Part shown: positions 17,306-26,462 of the stretch, in pieces
How positions within the stretch are numbered: the first letter of the stretch is position 1
Layout of the letters: each line of letters begins with the position of its first letter
NCBI RefSeq assembly: GCF_022012445.1
Contig: NZ_JAKLTS010000001.1
Coordinates: 669,592-733,591, forward strand
From: Massilia sp. TS11
GTDB taxonomy: Bacteria > Pseudomonadota > Gammaproteobacteria > Burkholderiales > Burkholderiaceae_D
DNA: 64,000 nucleotides
Direction: 5' to 3'
Translations under genes and position numbers: made by a program
The notes under the pieces: model-generated
Seen by the model: the letters and a program-made list of their open reading frames with translations, nothing else
Databases searched by the model: none
What the model was told of the DNA's origin: nothing

Positions 17306-18529
17306 ATGAACGGTCTGACTCTTTCGCTCCCGGCCGCGCGCGCCCTGCATCTGGCCGCCCAGGGCCTGCTGCGTCCGCGCCGCCAGCGCGCCCGCAAGGA
17401 CGATGTGCTCGATGCCATCCGCACGCTCGGCGTGCTGCAGATTGATACCATCAGCGTGGTCGCGCGCAGTCCTTATCTGGTGTTGTGGAGCCGTCTGGGC
17501 GACTACCAGGGCCAATGGCTGGAAGAGCATCTGGCCGAGGGCCGGCTGTTTGAGTACTGGGCGCACGAGGCCTGCTTTGTGCCGATCGAGGACTACCACC
17601 TGATGCGCCACCGTATGCTGGATCCGGCCGGGATGGGCTGGAAGTACCCGGTCAAGTTCCTGCGCGAGCGCCGCGACGAGGTCGAGCAGGTGCTGGACCA
17701 TGTGCGCACGCGCGGGCCGGTGCGCTCGCAGGATTTCGCGCGCCGCGACGGCAAGGGCGGCGGCTGGTGGGAGTGGAAGCCGGAAAAGCGCGCCCTCGAA
17801 GCCCTGTTCACCACCGGCCAGCTGATGATCGCGCGGCGCCACAACTTCCAGCGCGTGTACGACCTGCGCGAACGCGTTCACCCGTCTTGGCACGACGGCC
17901 TGCTGCCGCCGCGCGCCGAAGTCGAACGGGCACTGGCCCTGCGCAGCGTGCGCGCGCTTGGTCTGGCGCGCGCGGCCTGGGTACCCGACTACTACCGCAC
18001 GCGCCGTCCGCATGTCGATCTGGCGGCGCTGGCGCGCAGCGGCCAGTTGCTGACGGCGCGCGTCGACGGCTGGGACGACCCGGTCTACATCCACCCCGAT
18101 CTGGCCGAGCTGGCCGCGGCCGCCGCCGATGGCGCGCTCAAGCCGACCGCCAGCAGCCTGCTGTCGCCGTTTGATCCGGTGGTCTGGGACCGGCGCCGCG
18201 CGCGCGAGCTGTTCGACTTTGACTACCGGCTCGAGTGCTACACGCCGGCGCCGCAGCGCCGCTATGGCTATTTCGTGCTGCCGCTGCTGCGGCGCGGGGT
18301 GCTGGTCGGCCGGGTGGACGCCAAGGCGCACCGCCAGGCGGGGCGTTTCAGCCTGCTGCGGCTGGAGCTGGAAGCGGGCGTGCGCCCGTCGGCGGCGCTG
18401 GCGGCCGACCTGGCCGACGCCATCACGCGCTGCGCGCGCTGGCACGCCTGTCCCGAGGTGGAACTGGGCCAGGTGGAACCGGCCGCCTTTGCGCCGCTGC
18501 TGGCGGCTGCCCTGCGCGAGGAGGCCTGA
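17306..18529 (+). CDS. YcaQ/AlkX-type DNA crosslink glycosylase
   Basis: A 407-residue protein of the winged-helix YcaQ (HTH_42) family. Members in this family unhook interstrand DNA crosslinks or excise bulky N7-alkyl purines. The catalytic Q-hydrophobic-D motif is seen as LQIDTISVVARSPYLVLWSRLG near residues 45-66, and the C-terminal FDPVVWDRRRARELFDFDYRLECYTPAPQRRYGYFVLP block is typical. The start at 17306 is chosen because the family begins with the LSLPAARALHLAAQGL helix; the frame stays open to 17201 without homologous sequence. The stop overlaps the start of the DUF2804 gene (TGATG). Confidence 0.88.
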   Translation: MNGLTLSLPAARALHLAAQGLLRPRRQRARKDDVLDAIRTLGVLQIDTISVVARSPYLVLWSRLGDYQGQWLEEHLAEGRLFEYWAHEACFVPIEDYHLMRHRMLDPAGMGWKYPVKFLRERRDEVEQVLDHVRTRGPVRSQDFARRDGKGGGWWEWKPEKRALEALFTTGQLMIARRHNFQRVYDLRERVHPSWHDGLLPPRAEVERALALRSVRALGLARAAWVPDYYRTRRPHVDLAALARSGQLLTARVDGWDDPVYIHPDLAELAAAAADGALKPTASSLLSPFDPVVWDRRRARELFDFDYRLECYTPAPQRRYGYFVLPLLRRGVLVGRVDAKAHRQAGRFSLLRLELEAGVRPSAALAADLADAITRCARWHACPEVELGQVEPAAFAPLLAAALREEA

Positions 18530-19512
18530 TGCTGCCGGCCGCACCGCAACACCTGGTGGACGCCGATGGTCAGCCGCTGCTGGGCCGCTACCGTGGGCTC
18601 GCGCACAGCTTCGACTGGGCCGCGCTGGCCGCGCCGCATGGCCGCAGCGCCCTGTGGCGGCGCTTTCATCACAAGCGCTGGCATTATGTCGCGCTGGCCA
18701 GCGACAGCGTGTTCTGCGCCGTCGCCATCGTCGACGTGGGCTGGACCAGCACCGCCTTTGCCTATGTGTTCGAGCGTGGTTCGCAGCGCGTGATTGCCGC
18801 CTACTCACAGGATGCGCTGCCCGGTCTGGGCGCGCGCGTCGGCGCGCATGCGCGTGCGGCCAGCCATTACCGCATGCCGGGCCGGCGCATCGCGCTGCTG
18901 CCGCAGGCCGAACACGATTATCTGCTGGAGCTGGAAACGCCCGGCCTGGCCATCAGCGCGCGTTTTGGCGGCCCGGCGCCGCAGCTGCTGGCCGTGGGGC
19001 CGGTGGCCGGCGGCAGCATCCATGCGACGCAGAAGTCGGGCGGCATGCCCTTGAGCGGCCAGGTGTGCGCGGGCGGGCAGCTGTTCTCGCTCGATGGCGG
19101 GGTGGCCAGCTGCGACTATTCGAATGGTCTGCTGGCGCGCGATACCGACTGGCGCTGGGCGTCGGCGCACGGCTTGGAGATCGGCTTCAACCTGCAGGCG
19201 GGCTACTTTGGCGCCAACGAAAACGCCCTCTGGCTCGACGGCCAACTGATCGCGCTCGGCCCGGCCGAATTCGTGTATGACGCGGGCGATCCGATGGCGC
19301 CCTGGCAGGTGCGCAGCGCCTGCGGCCTGCTCGATCTCGTGTTCACTCCGCACGGTTTGCGGCGCGAGGACAAGGACCTGCTGGTGGCCGCCAGCCGCTA
19401 CGTGCAGCCGATCGGCGTGTTCGATGGCGTGGTGCGGGCCGCGCCCGACGCGCCGGCGCGCCAGGTGCGCGCGCTGGCCGGCGTGACCGAGGACCACCGT
19501 TCGCGCTGGTGA
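18529..19512 (+). CDS. DUF2804 family protein
   Basis: A 327-residue protein whose pattern (LHS...WKRWHYVALASDSVFCAVAIVDVGWTSTAFAYVF, SHYRMPGRR, and a late ENALWLDGQLIALGPAEFVYD) fits DUF2804, a beta-rich family of unknown function. There is no signal peptide. The ATG overlaps the YcaQ stop by one base, and GAGGAGG within the end of the YcaQ gene serves as its ribosome site, so the two are coupled. Its TGA is directly next to the stop of the convergent permease gene, with no base between them. Confidence 0.8.
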   Translation: MLPAAPQHLVDADGQPLLGRYRGLAHSFDWAALAAPHGRSALWRRFHHKRWHYVALASDSVFCAVAIVDVGWTSTAFAYVFERGSQRVIAAYSQDALPGLGARVGAHARAASHYRMPGRRIALLPQAEHDYLLELETPGLAISARFGGPAPQLLAVGPVAGGSIHATQKSGGMPLSGQVCAGGQLFSLDGGVASCDYSNGLLARDTDWRWASAHGLEIGFNLQAGYFGANENALWLDGQLIALGPAEFVYDAGDPMAPWQVRSACGLLDLVFTPHGLRREDKDLLVAASRYVQPIGVFDGVVRAAPDAPARQVRALAGVTEDHRSRW

Positions 19513-20640
19513 TCAGTCGAGCGTCTGGCGGTAGCGCTTGAGGGCGACGGCGCCGGCTCCAGTCATGAACAGCAGGATCGGCCACAGCTCCTGCCAGATG
19601 TCGGCCGCCGAATTCCCCTTCAGCAGAATGCCGCGCACGATGCGCAGAAAATGCGTCAGCGGCAGCACTTCGCCGATGGCCTGGGCCCAGGGCGGCATGC
19701 CGCGGAACGGGAACATGAAGCCCGACAGCAGCATCGAGGGCAGGAAGAAAAAGAAGGTCAGCTGCATCGCCTGCAGCTGGTTGCGCGCCAGCGTGGAGAA
19801 GGTGAAGCCCACAGCCAGATTGGCCGCGATGAAGGCCACCAGCACGGCCGACAGCAGCGCCAGCGAGCCGACCATGGGCACGTCGAACAGCAGCTTGGCC
19901 AGCACCAGAATCACGCTCACCTGCACATAGCCGATCAGGATGTAAGGCAGGATTTTGCCGACCATGACTTCGCTCGGCCGGGCCGGTGTGGCCAGCAGAT
20001 TCTCCATCGTGCCACGCTCGGTCTCGCGCGTCATCGCCAGGGCCGTCATCATCACCATCGTCATGGTCAGGATCACTCCGATCAGGCCGGGCACGATGTT
20101 ATAGCGCGCCAGGCCGTCCGGGTTGTAGCGGCGCTGGATGCGCAGGTCGAAGGGTTCGGGCTGGGCGTGGCCGGCGCCCAGCTCGCGCCGGATCACCTGC
20201 TGGCTCACGCCGGCGACGGCGGCCAGCGCATTGCCGGAGGCCGATGGATCGGTGGCGTCGGCCGCCAGCAGCAGGCCGGGGCGCTCGCCGCGCAGCGTGC
20301 GCCGCTCAAAGCCGGGCGGGACCACCAGCAGGAACTGGACCTTGCCGTGTTCGAGCAGCTGGTCGCCGGCTGCGCTGTCGGCCGGTGTCGCCTCGAGCGC
20401 GAAATAGCGCGAATTCTGCAGACCCTGGGCGATGGCGCGCGACAGGCGGCTGTGGTCCTGGTCGAGCACCGCCAGCGGCAGGTGCTTGGGATCGGTGTTG
20501 ATGGCGAAGCCAAACAGCACCAGCTGCACGATCGGCACCGCCACCATCATGGCAAAGGTCAGGCGGTCGCGCCGGATCTGGCGGAACTCCTTGATCAGGA
20601 TGGCCAGCAGGCGGGCGATGGACAGGCCGGCGATGCGCAT
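19513..20640 (-). CDS. ABC-2 type exporter permease (YhhJ/YbhR-like)
   Basis: A 375-residue membrane protein: one N-terminal helix (LTFAMMVAVPIVQLVLFGFAIN, about 29-50), a periplasmic domain of about 120 residues, then five helices from about residue 183 with the ABC-2 motif TRETERGTMENLLATPARPSEVMVGKI. It is the last gene of an HlyD-ATPase-permease operon and starts two bases from the ATPase stop. Related systems (YbhFSR, YhhJ) usually have two permeases; only one is present here, so a homodimer is likely. Substrates of the family are small hydrophobic or cationic compounds, but none can be named. Confidence 0.9.
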   Translation of the reverse strand: MRIAGLSIARLLAILIKEFRQIRRDRLTFAMMVAVPIVQLVLFGFAINTDPKHLPLAVLDQDHSRLSRAIAQGLQNSRYFALEATPADSAAGDQLLEHGKVQFLLVVPPGFERRTLRGERPGLLLAADATDPSASGNALAAVAGVSQQVIRRELGAGHAQPEPFDLRIQRRYNPDGLARYNIVPGLIGVILTMTMVMMTALAMTRETERGTMENLLATPARPSEVMVGKILPYILIGYVQVSVILVLAKLLFDVPMVGSLALLSAVLVAFIAANLAVGFTFSTLARNQLQAMQLTFFFFLPSMLLSGFMFPFRGMPPWAQAIGEVLPLTHFLRIVRGILLKGNSAADIWQELWPILLFMTGAGAVALKRYRQTLD

Positions 20641-20641
20641 C

Positions 20642-21586
20642 TCAGGCCCCTCCCGCGTTGTCGGGCGCGCCCTGCATCAGGGCGATGAAGACGTCTTCCA
20701 GATTCGGGTCGGCGCGCGTCACGCGCAGGCCCTCGGCCATCAGCACGTCGTCGACGCGGGCCAGGGCGGCGTCGAGCCGGGCCTCGCTGGCTGCCGCCAG
20801 GTGCAAGGTGGCGCCGAACGAGCCGACGCTGTGCAGCTCGGGGTCGGCGCGCAGGCGCTGGGCCAGCGCGGCCAGGGCCGGACCGGGGCCGCTGATCTCG
20901 CGCGCCGCCAGCCCCGCCCGGGCGATCAGTTCCGGCCCGCTGCCGCGCGCCAGCAGACGTCCGTAGCAGATGTAGGCCAGCGCATGGCAGCGCGCCGCTT
21001 CGTCCATGTAGTGGGTCGAGACCAGCACCGTCAGGCCGCCGGCCGCCAGTTCATGCAACTGGTCCCAGAACAGGCGGCGCGCCTCCGGGTCGACCCCGGC
21101 GGTCGGTTCGTCGAGCAGCAGCAGGCGCGGCTCGTGCAGCAGGCAGGCGGCCAGCGCCAGGCGCTGCTTCCAGCCGCCCGACAGGGCGCCGGCCAGCTGG
21201 CGCCGGCGCGTGGCCAGACCCAGTTGTTCGAGCGTGGCGGCGACTTTGGCGCGCCGCTGCGGCACCTGGTAGATGCGCGCGATGAAGTCGAGGTTCTCCT
21301 CGATACTGAGGTCGTCGTACAGGCCGAAGCGCTGGGTCATGTAGCCGACCTGGCGCTTGATCGCGCGCGCCTGGCTGCGGATGTCCAGGCCCAGGCAGCT
21401 GCCGCTGCCGGCGTCCGGCGTCAGCAGGCCGCAGATCATGCGGATCGTGGTGGTCTTGCCGCTGCCGTTGGGGCCGAGGAAGCCGTAGATCTGGCCGCGC
21501 GCCACCTGCAGGTCGACCGCGTCGACCACGGTGCGCTCGCCATAACGCTTGGTCAGGCCGCGTACATCGATGATGGTCTCGCTCAT
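20642..21586 (-). CDS. ABC exporter ATP-binding protein
   Basis: A 314-residue ABC ATPase. Walker A GPNGSGKTTT is at 38-47, the signature is LSGGWKQRLALA near 134 (tryptophan for the usual glutamine), Walker B LLLLDEPTAGVDP near 155-167, and the switch histidine in VSTHYMDEA. A C-terminal extension of about 90 residues ending PNLEDVFIALM is typical of DrrA/YbhF-type exporters. It overlaps the HlyD-family gene by ATGA and sits two bases before the permease gene. Confidence 0.93.
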   Translation of the reverse strand: MSETIIDVRGLTKRYGERTVVDAVDLQVARGQIYGFLGPNGSGKTTTIRMICGLLTPDAGSGSCLGLDIRSQARAIKRQVGYMTQRFGLYDDLSIEENLDFIARIYQVPQRRAKVAATLEQLGLATRRRQLAGALSGGWKQRLALAACLLHEPRLLLLDEPTAGVDPEARRLFWDQLHELAAGGLTVLVSTHYMDEAARCHALAYICYGRLLARGSGPELIARAGLAAREISGPGPALAALAQRLRADPELHSVGSFGATLHLAAASEARLDAALARVDDVLMAEGLRVTRADPNLEDVFIALMQGAPDNAGGA

Positions 21587-22545
21587 GGGGCGGACGGGGC
21601 GAGGCGCACTTCCAGCGGCTGGCCCGGATGCAGGCGGGTGGCGCTGCCCGGTTCGGGCTGGGCCTCGACCATGAACACCAGGCTGGCGCGGTTCTCCTTG
21701 CTGTAGATAAGGGGCGCGGTGAACTCGGCCTCGCGCGCGATGTAGCTGATGCGCGCGGCCAGCGGCGCCGGGCAGCCGTCGCAGCGCAGCGTGACCGGCT
21801 GACCGAGCTTGATCGTGCCGAGCACGGTCTGGGGGACGAAGAAGCGCGCCCGCACATACTCGGGCACCAGCAGGCTGACGACCGGCTGGCCGGCCGCCAC
21901 CAGCTCGCCTTCGCGGTAGAGCAGGTCGGCCACGGCGGCATCGCGCGGCACGCGCACGGCCTTCTGATTGAGCTGCCAGTCGGCCTGGGCGAGGGCGGCG
22001 CGGGCCGCCTCCACGTCCTGACGGGCGGCGGCGATTTCCTGCGGGCGGGCGGCCAGGGCGGCCACGCGCAGCGCGGCGCGCAGCTCGTTGACGCGCGCCG
22101 TGTCGCGCTCGGCGGCGGCGCGCGCGTCGTCCAGGCTGGCCTGGGCCACAAACTGGGCCGACTGCAGGCGCTGCACGCGCGCCAGCGCCGCCTGCGACTG
22201 GCGCTGGGCCGCTTCGGCCTGGGCCAGCTGGCTGGCGGTGACGGCCACTTCATCCGGGCGCCGGCCGCTGAGCAGGTTCGCCAGCGCCGCCTCGGCGCGC
22301 TGCAGGCGGGCCTGGGCGGCCAGGCGCGCGGCCTGTTCATTTTCCTGCTCCAGCGCGAAGGCGAGGGCGCCGGCCTTCACTTGCTGGCCGCGCTGCAGGT
22401 GCAGCTTGGCCAGGGTGCCGCCGACCGGGCTCGCCAGGCGCACGTAGTCGGCTTCGGCATAGCCGGGGAAGTGGTCGGAAGGGGCGGGCTGGCAGGCGGC
22501 CAGGCCCAGACAGGCGGTGATACAGGCGAGGAGGGCGCGCGTCAT
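21583..22545 (-). CDS. HlyD-family periplasmic adaptor (putative lipoprotein)
   Basis: A 320-residue membrane-fusion protein that would link the inner-membrane ABC exporter to an outer-membrane channel. It begins with a lipoprotein signal (LLACITACLGLAAC, lipobox LAAC ending at about Cys18). The split biotinyl-lipoyl domain is visible as SPVGGTLAKLHLQRGQQVKAGALAFAL near 39-65 and RVPRDAAVADLLYREGELVAAGQPVVSL further on, with an alanine/glutamine-rich coiled coil between. It is the first gene of the operon; no outer-membrane partner gene is nearby. Confidence 0.9.
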   Translation of the reverse strand: MTRALLACITACLGLAACQPAPSDHFPGYAEADYVRLASPVGGTLAKLHLQRGQQVKAGALAFALEQENEQAARLAAQARLQRAEAALANLLSGRRPDEVAVTASQLAQAEAAQRQSQAALARVQRLQSAQFVAQASLDDARAAAERDTARVNELRAALRVAALAARPQEIAAARQDVEAARAALAQADWQLNQKAVRVPRDAAVADLLYREGELVAAGQPVVSLLVPEYVRARFFVPQTVLGTIKLGQPVTLRCDGCPAPLAARISYIAREAEFTAPLIYSKENRASLVFMVEAQPEPGSATRLHPGQPLEVRLAPSAP

Positions 22546-22688
22546 GGCGGAGTGGGTTTCTTAAGCTGGCTCAACGTTAGCATAAAAAACACAGCCGAGG
22601 CCAAGGCGCTTTGCGAAAACGCAAAGCAGATCAAACGTGCGGCCCCTATCCTTGTCGTTCCAACCAAAGTGTCCACCCAGGAGATTGC

Positions 22689-23234
22689 ATGTTGACAGGT
22701 ACGTATGCCATGGTGGCCCTCTCGCTCGAACATAATCAACTGCAGGCTGAGGTACTTGCCCTGCAGCAGCAAATTCAGGACGATTTCCTTTACCAAAGCA
22801 CGCTGTCGGACGCAGCGGTCAGGCGCTGCTGCGCCGAGCTGGGCCGCCTGCTGCGCCAGTGCCAGCAGCGCAAGGCCACGCGCCACCTGTATCCGGCCCT
22901 GCGCGGCCAGGGCGCGGGCCAGGCCCTGCTGGCCCAGGCCGAGGCCTGGCAGGCGGCGGCTCAGGCGGCCCTGCGCGACGCCGAAGCGGCCAGCGGCGCC
23001 GCCAATGCGGCGGCCGTCAGCGCCCGCTGCGCCTGTCTCGATACGGTCTGCAGCGCGCTGCTCGAACGCCTGACGCTCGAAGAACAGCATCTGCTGCCGC
23101 TGGCGCGCGCCCGCCTGTCGGAGGAGTGCTGGTTTCAGCTGGCCCACCAGATGCTGGCCGAGGCCGCCGCCACCCCGGGCGGGGACGGCCGCGCCGCCGC
23201 CCGCACCGCCGCTGCCGCGCGCGCATCGATCTGA
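22689..23234 (+). CDS. Hemerythrin-like four-helix protein (tentative)
   Basis: A 181-residue, almost wholly helical protein. Spaced histidines sit in hemerythrin/HHE-like contexts: LSLEHNQL (His15), ATRHLYPAL and TLEEQHLLPLARARL near the end, the last resembling the E-x2-H-LLPLA helix of HHE proteins. Several expected ligands are missing or shifted, so metal binding is uncertain. The start at 22689 is supported by AGGAG 8 bases upstream; the frame is open to 22611 but without a ribosome site. The gene stands alone, divergent from the export operon. Confidence 0.55.
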   Translation: MLTGTYAMVALSLEHNQLQAEVLALQQQIQDDFLYQSTLSDAAVRRCCAELGRLLRQCQQRKATRHLYPALRGQGAGQALLAQAEAWQAAAQAALRDAEAASGAANAAAVSARCACLDTVCSALLERLTLEEQHLLPLARARLSEECWFQLAHQMLAEAAATPGGDGRAAARTAAAARASI

Positions 23235-23298
23235 GGCCTGTGCGCCCCGAGTGGCGCGCTTCTTGATATGATTGTGCTTTCACTATTGGCTGCACGTC

Positions 23299-25632
23299 AT
23301 GTTTGAATTCCTGAAGCGCGACACGGACCCGACCGAGGGCACACCGGCGCCCGCCGCCGACAGTGCCAGCGCACGCGCCCAGCAGGCGGAACAGCTCAAA
23401 ACCCTGGCCGGGGACGAGGCCGCTGCGGCCGCCTTCGTGCTGCGTTCCGAGTTTTCCGAACTGCGCCTGGCTGCGGCCGAGCACATTCACTCGCGCGCCC
23501 TGCTCGAGCAGGTCCACGCCGCCATCCGCAATACCGACCGCCGCGTGGCCAAGCTGCTCCAGGGCCGGCTCGACGCGCTGCGCCACCACGACATCGAAAT
23601 GGCGCGCGGCCAGGCCTGCATCGCCCAGGCCCAGGCCCTGCTGGCCGATGACAAGCTGACGCCCAACCGCGTGGCCGAACTCGATCAGCAATGGTCGGTC
23701 ATCGCCGCGCCCGAGCTGGCGCCCGCCTACCAGGCCGTGCATGCGGCCCTGTCCGCGCGGATCGAGGCCCAGGTGGCCCTGCAGCGCGGCGTGATCGACC
23801 AGCTGGCCGAGCTGCGCAAGCTGGCCGAACGCCTGCCCGAGCCCGCGGCGCGCGCGGCCCGCCTGGCCGAGCTGGGCGGCGCGTTCGAGGCGGCCCAGAC
23901 CGCGCCCGAAGCCGCCAGCCTGCCGCGTTCCCTGCGGCAGGACTTTACCGCCGAGCTGGCACGCCAGCAGGCCTTGTTGGCCGCACCGGCCGCGCCAGCC
24001 CCGACCGAAGCGCCCGCCGCCGCGCCGGCGCCGGCCGCCGAGAAGCGTCCGCCCAAGCCGCCGCGCGCCGCGCCGACCGAGGCCACGCTGGCCTTCCTCG
24101 GCACGCTCGAGGGCCTGGAAACGGCCCTGAAAGAGGGCCATCTGCACGTCGCCGCCGATCTCGACAAAGTGCTCAAGGACATGAAAGGCGTGCACCTGAG
24201 CGCCGCCCAGCACGAGCATCTGGCCGCCGTCCGGGCCGAGCTCAAGCGCATGAACGACTGGGCGCGCTGGGGCGGCAATATCTCGCGCGAAGAACTGATC
24301 AAGGCAGCCGAACAGCTGCAGCAGGACAAGCCGGCCATGGCCGAACTGGCCAAAAAGGTCGGCGCCCTGCGCGAGCGCTGGAAGGCGCTCGACGCCCAGT
24401 CGGGCCATGCGCCCAAGGGTTTGTGGGAGCGTTTTGACGCCGCCTGCACCAAGGCCTATGCCCCGGCCGCTGCCCACTTCAAGCAGCTGGCCGAAGAGCG
24501 CCACGCCAATGCCGAGAAGGCGCGCGCACTGTTGAGCGCCGCCCAGACCGAGGCCGCCAATGCGGGCGCCGACTGGCGCCACTTGGCCGGCAGCGTCACG
24601 CGCCTGCGCCAGGCCTGGCAGCGCCTGGGCCCGATCGACCGCAAGGAAAAGAAAAAGCTCGACACCGACTTCGCCGCTGTCATGGCCGTGCTGGAGCAGC
24701 CGCTGGCGTCCCAGCGTCAGGCCGAACTGGCCGAACGCGAAGCCCTGATCGCCGAAACCGAGGCGCTCAAGCCGGGCGAGCGCCACACGCTCGACGCCAT
24801 CCGCCGCCTGCAGGAACGCTGGCAGGAGCGCGCGCGTGCTTTGCCGCTCGAACGCAAGGACGAGCAGGCCCTGTGGCAGCGCTTCCGCGCCGCCTGCGAC
24901 AAGCTGTTCAACGCGCGCAAGCAGCACGCCCACGCGGCCGACGCCGAGCGCAAGGACCATCTGAAAGCCAAGGAAGCCTTGTGCGCGACCCTGGAAGCGG
25001 CCGCCGGCGACGCCCAGGCCGCGCGCATCCTGCGCGAGGTGGCCGAGCAGTGGCGCGCCGTCGGCCCGGTGCCGCGCGCGGCCGAGGCGCGGCTCGATAA
25101 ACGCTATCAGGCCGCCGTCGGCGCCATTCAGAAGCAGCTGGACGCCGCGCGCCGCCAGGCCAGCCTGGCCCAGGCCAGCGCCGTGCGCGACAAGCTGCGC
25201 CTGGTGCAGGCCCTGGAAAACGCCATCGCCGAGGGCGGGGCGGAAGACGACTGGGCCGGCCGCTGGGCCGCGCTGGCGCCGCTCGGCGGCGAACTCGACA
25301 AGCTGCTGCAGGCCCGCTTCGATGCCGCCCTGGCCGCCTGGAATGGCGCGCGTGACGCCTATGCCGCCACCCTGCGCGCCAACCGCGAGCGTCTGCTGCA
25401 GGACGTGCTGCGCCTCGAGATCGTGGCCGGCGTCGATTCCGGTGCCGACTTCGCGCGCGAGCGCCTCAAGCTGCAGGTCGAAGTGCTGCAGTCCTCGCTC
25501 AAGTCGGGCCAGAAACCGCTGGCGCCGGCCGCCCAGCTGCTCAAGCTGGCGGCCACGCCGGCCCTGACCGACGCACGCACCGCCTCGCGCATCGAACAAC
25601 TGTTCCGCCGCGTCGGCAAGGACGGTAAATGA
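23299..25632 (+). CDS. DUF349 repeat protein
   Basis: A 777-residue, highly charged, coiled-coil protein rich in Ala, Glu, Lys and Arg. Several DUF349 repeats are seen, with the typical W-K...G......LWERFDAACTKAYAPAAAHFKQL unit near 365-400 and LPLERKDEQALWQRFRAACDKLFNARKQH near 515-545. There is no signal peptide or membrane segment. The function is not established for the family. ATG at 23299 (MFEFLKR) is chosen because this N-terminus is characteristic; the ORF opens 9 codons earlier. The stop overlaps moaE by ATGA. Confidence 0.87.
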   Translation: MFEFLKRDTDPTEGTPAPAADSASARAQQAEQLKTLAGDEAAAAAFVLRSEFSELRLAAAEHIHSRALLEQVHAAIRNTDRRVAKLLQGRLDALRHHDIEMARGQACIAQAQALLADDKLTPNRVAELDQQWSVIAAPELAPAYQAVHAALSARIEAQVALQRGVIDQLAELRKLAERLPEPAARAARLAELGGAFEAAQTAPEAASLPRSLRQDFTAELARQQALLAAPAAPAPTEAPAAAPAPAAEKRPPKPPRAAPTEATLAFLGTLEGLETALKEGHLHVAADLDKVLKDMKGVHLSAAQHEHLAAVRAELKRMNDWARWGGNISREELIKAAEQLQQDKPAMAELAKKVGALRERWKALDAQSGHAPKGLWERFDAACTKAYAPAAAHFKQLAEERHANAEKARALLSAAQTEAANAGADWRHLAGSVTRLRQAWQRLGPIDRKEKKKLDTDFAAVMAVLEQPLASQRQAELAEREALIAETEALKPGERHTLDAIRRLQERWQERARALPLERKDEQALWQRFRAACDKLFNARKQHAHAADAERKDHLKAKEALCATLEAAAGDAQAARILREVAEQWRAVGPVPRAAEARLDKRYQAAVGAIQKQLDAARRQASLAQASAVRDKLRLVQALENAIAEGGAEDDWAGRWAALAPLGGELDKLLQARFDAALAAWNGARDAYAATLRANRERLLQDVLRLEIVAGVDSGADFARERLKLQVEVLQSSLKSGQKPLAPAAQLLKLAATPALTDARTASRIEQLFRRVGKDGK

Positions 25633-26087
25633 AGCGGGTGCAGGTTCAGACCGAGGATTTTGATCTGACGGCCGAACTGGCCGCCCTGCGCGCCGGCGAT
25701 GCACGCGTGGGCGCCGTCGTCAGTTTTGTCGGCACCGTGCGCGACATGAACGAGGGCGCCAGCGTCGCCACCATGGAGCTCGAGCACTACCCGGGCATGA
25801 CGGAAAAGGCGCTGGAAGCCATCCTGGACGAGGCCCACCAGCGCTGGCAGCTGTATGGCGCCAGCGTGATCCACCGCGTCGGCCCGCTGCGGCCGATGGA
25901 CCAGATCGTGCTGGTGGCCGTCAGCAGCGCCCACCGCGGCGAAGCCTTCCAGGCCTGCGAATTCATCATCGACTACCTGAAGACCGACGCGCCGTTCTGG
26001 AAAAAAGAGCAGACGCCCGCGGGCGCGCGCTGGGTCGATGCGCGCCTGAGCGACGACAGCGCCAAGGCCAAATGGGGAACGGCATGA
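25629..26087 (+). CDS. moaE: Molybdopterin synthase catalytic subunit
   Basis: A 152-residue MoaE, which with MoaD inserts the two sulfurs into precursor Z (cPMP) to make molybdopterin. Motifs: GAVVSFVGTVRDMN near 28-41, LEHYPGM, HRVGPL, and the catalytic lysine region DYLKTDAPFWKKEQTP near 115-130. Full length for the family. moaD and other mo genes are not in the window, so this moaE is separated from its usual partners and instead lies between the DUF349 gene and crcB, overlapping both by ATGA. Confidence 0.95.
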   Translation: MKRVQVQTEDFDLTAELAALRAGDARVGAVVSFVGTVRDMNEGASVATMELEHYPGMTEKALEAILDEAHQRWQLYGASVIHRVGPLRPMDQIVLVAVSSAHRGEAFQACEFIIDYLKTDAPFWKKEQTPAGARWVDARLSDDSAKAKWGTA

Positions 26088-26455
26088 GCTGGCTGGCGGT
26101 CGGCCTCGGCGCGGCCCTGGGCGCCTGGGCGCGCTGGGGCCTGGCCCTGTGGCTGGGCGCGCTGCACGCGAATATCCAGATGGGCACCCTGGCCGCCAAC
26201 CTGATCGGCGGCTACCTGATCGGCTTTGGCCTCGGCTTCTTCGGCGGCCACCCAGCGCTGGCGCCCGAATGGCGCCTGTTCGCCATCACCGGCTTCCTCG
26301 GCGGGCTGACCACCTTCTCCAGTTTCTCGGGCGAGTCGATGGTGCTGCTCCAGCGCGGCGAGTTCGGCTGGGCGCTCCTGCATTCGGGCCTGCATCTGCT
26401 GGGTGCGCTGGCCTGCTGCTTCGCCGGACTGGCGACCTACAAAGCCCTGAGCTGA
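26084..26455 (+). CDS. crcB: Fluoride exporter CrcB/Fluc
   Basis: A 123-residue membrane protein with four hydrophobic segments, fitting the dual-topology fluoride channel. The family signatures NLIGGYLIGFG (about 43-53) and GFLGGLTTFSSFSGE (about 72-86) are present. The start at 26084 overlaps the moaE stop (ATGA) and has GGGGA upstream; the ATG at 26072 is possible but would add four residues. No fluoride riboswitch is seen, as expected for an internal operon gene. Confidence 0.93.
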   Translation: MSWLAVGLGAALGAWARWGLALWLGALHANIQMGTLAANLIGGYLIGFGLGFFGGHPALAPEWRLFAITGFLGGLTTFSSFSGESMVLLQRGEFGWALLHSGLHLLGALACCFAGLATYKALS

Positions 26456-26462
26456 ACAGGGT

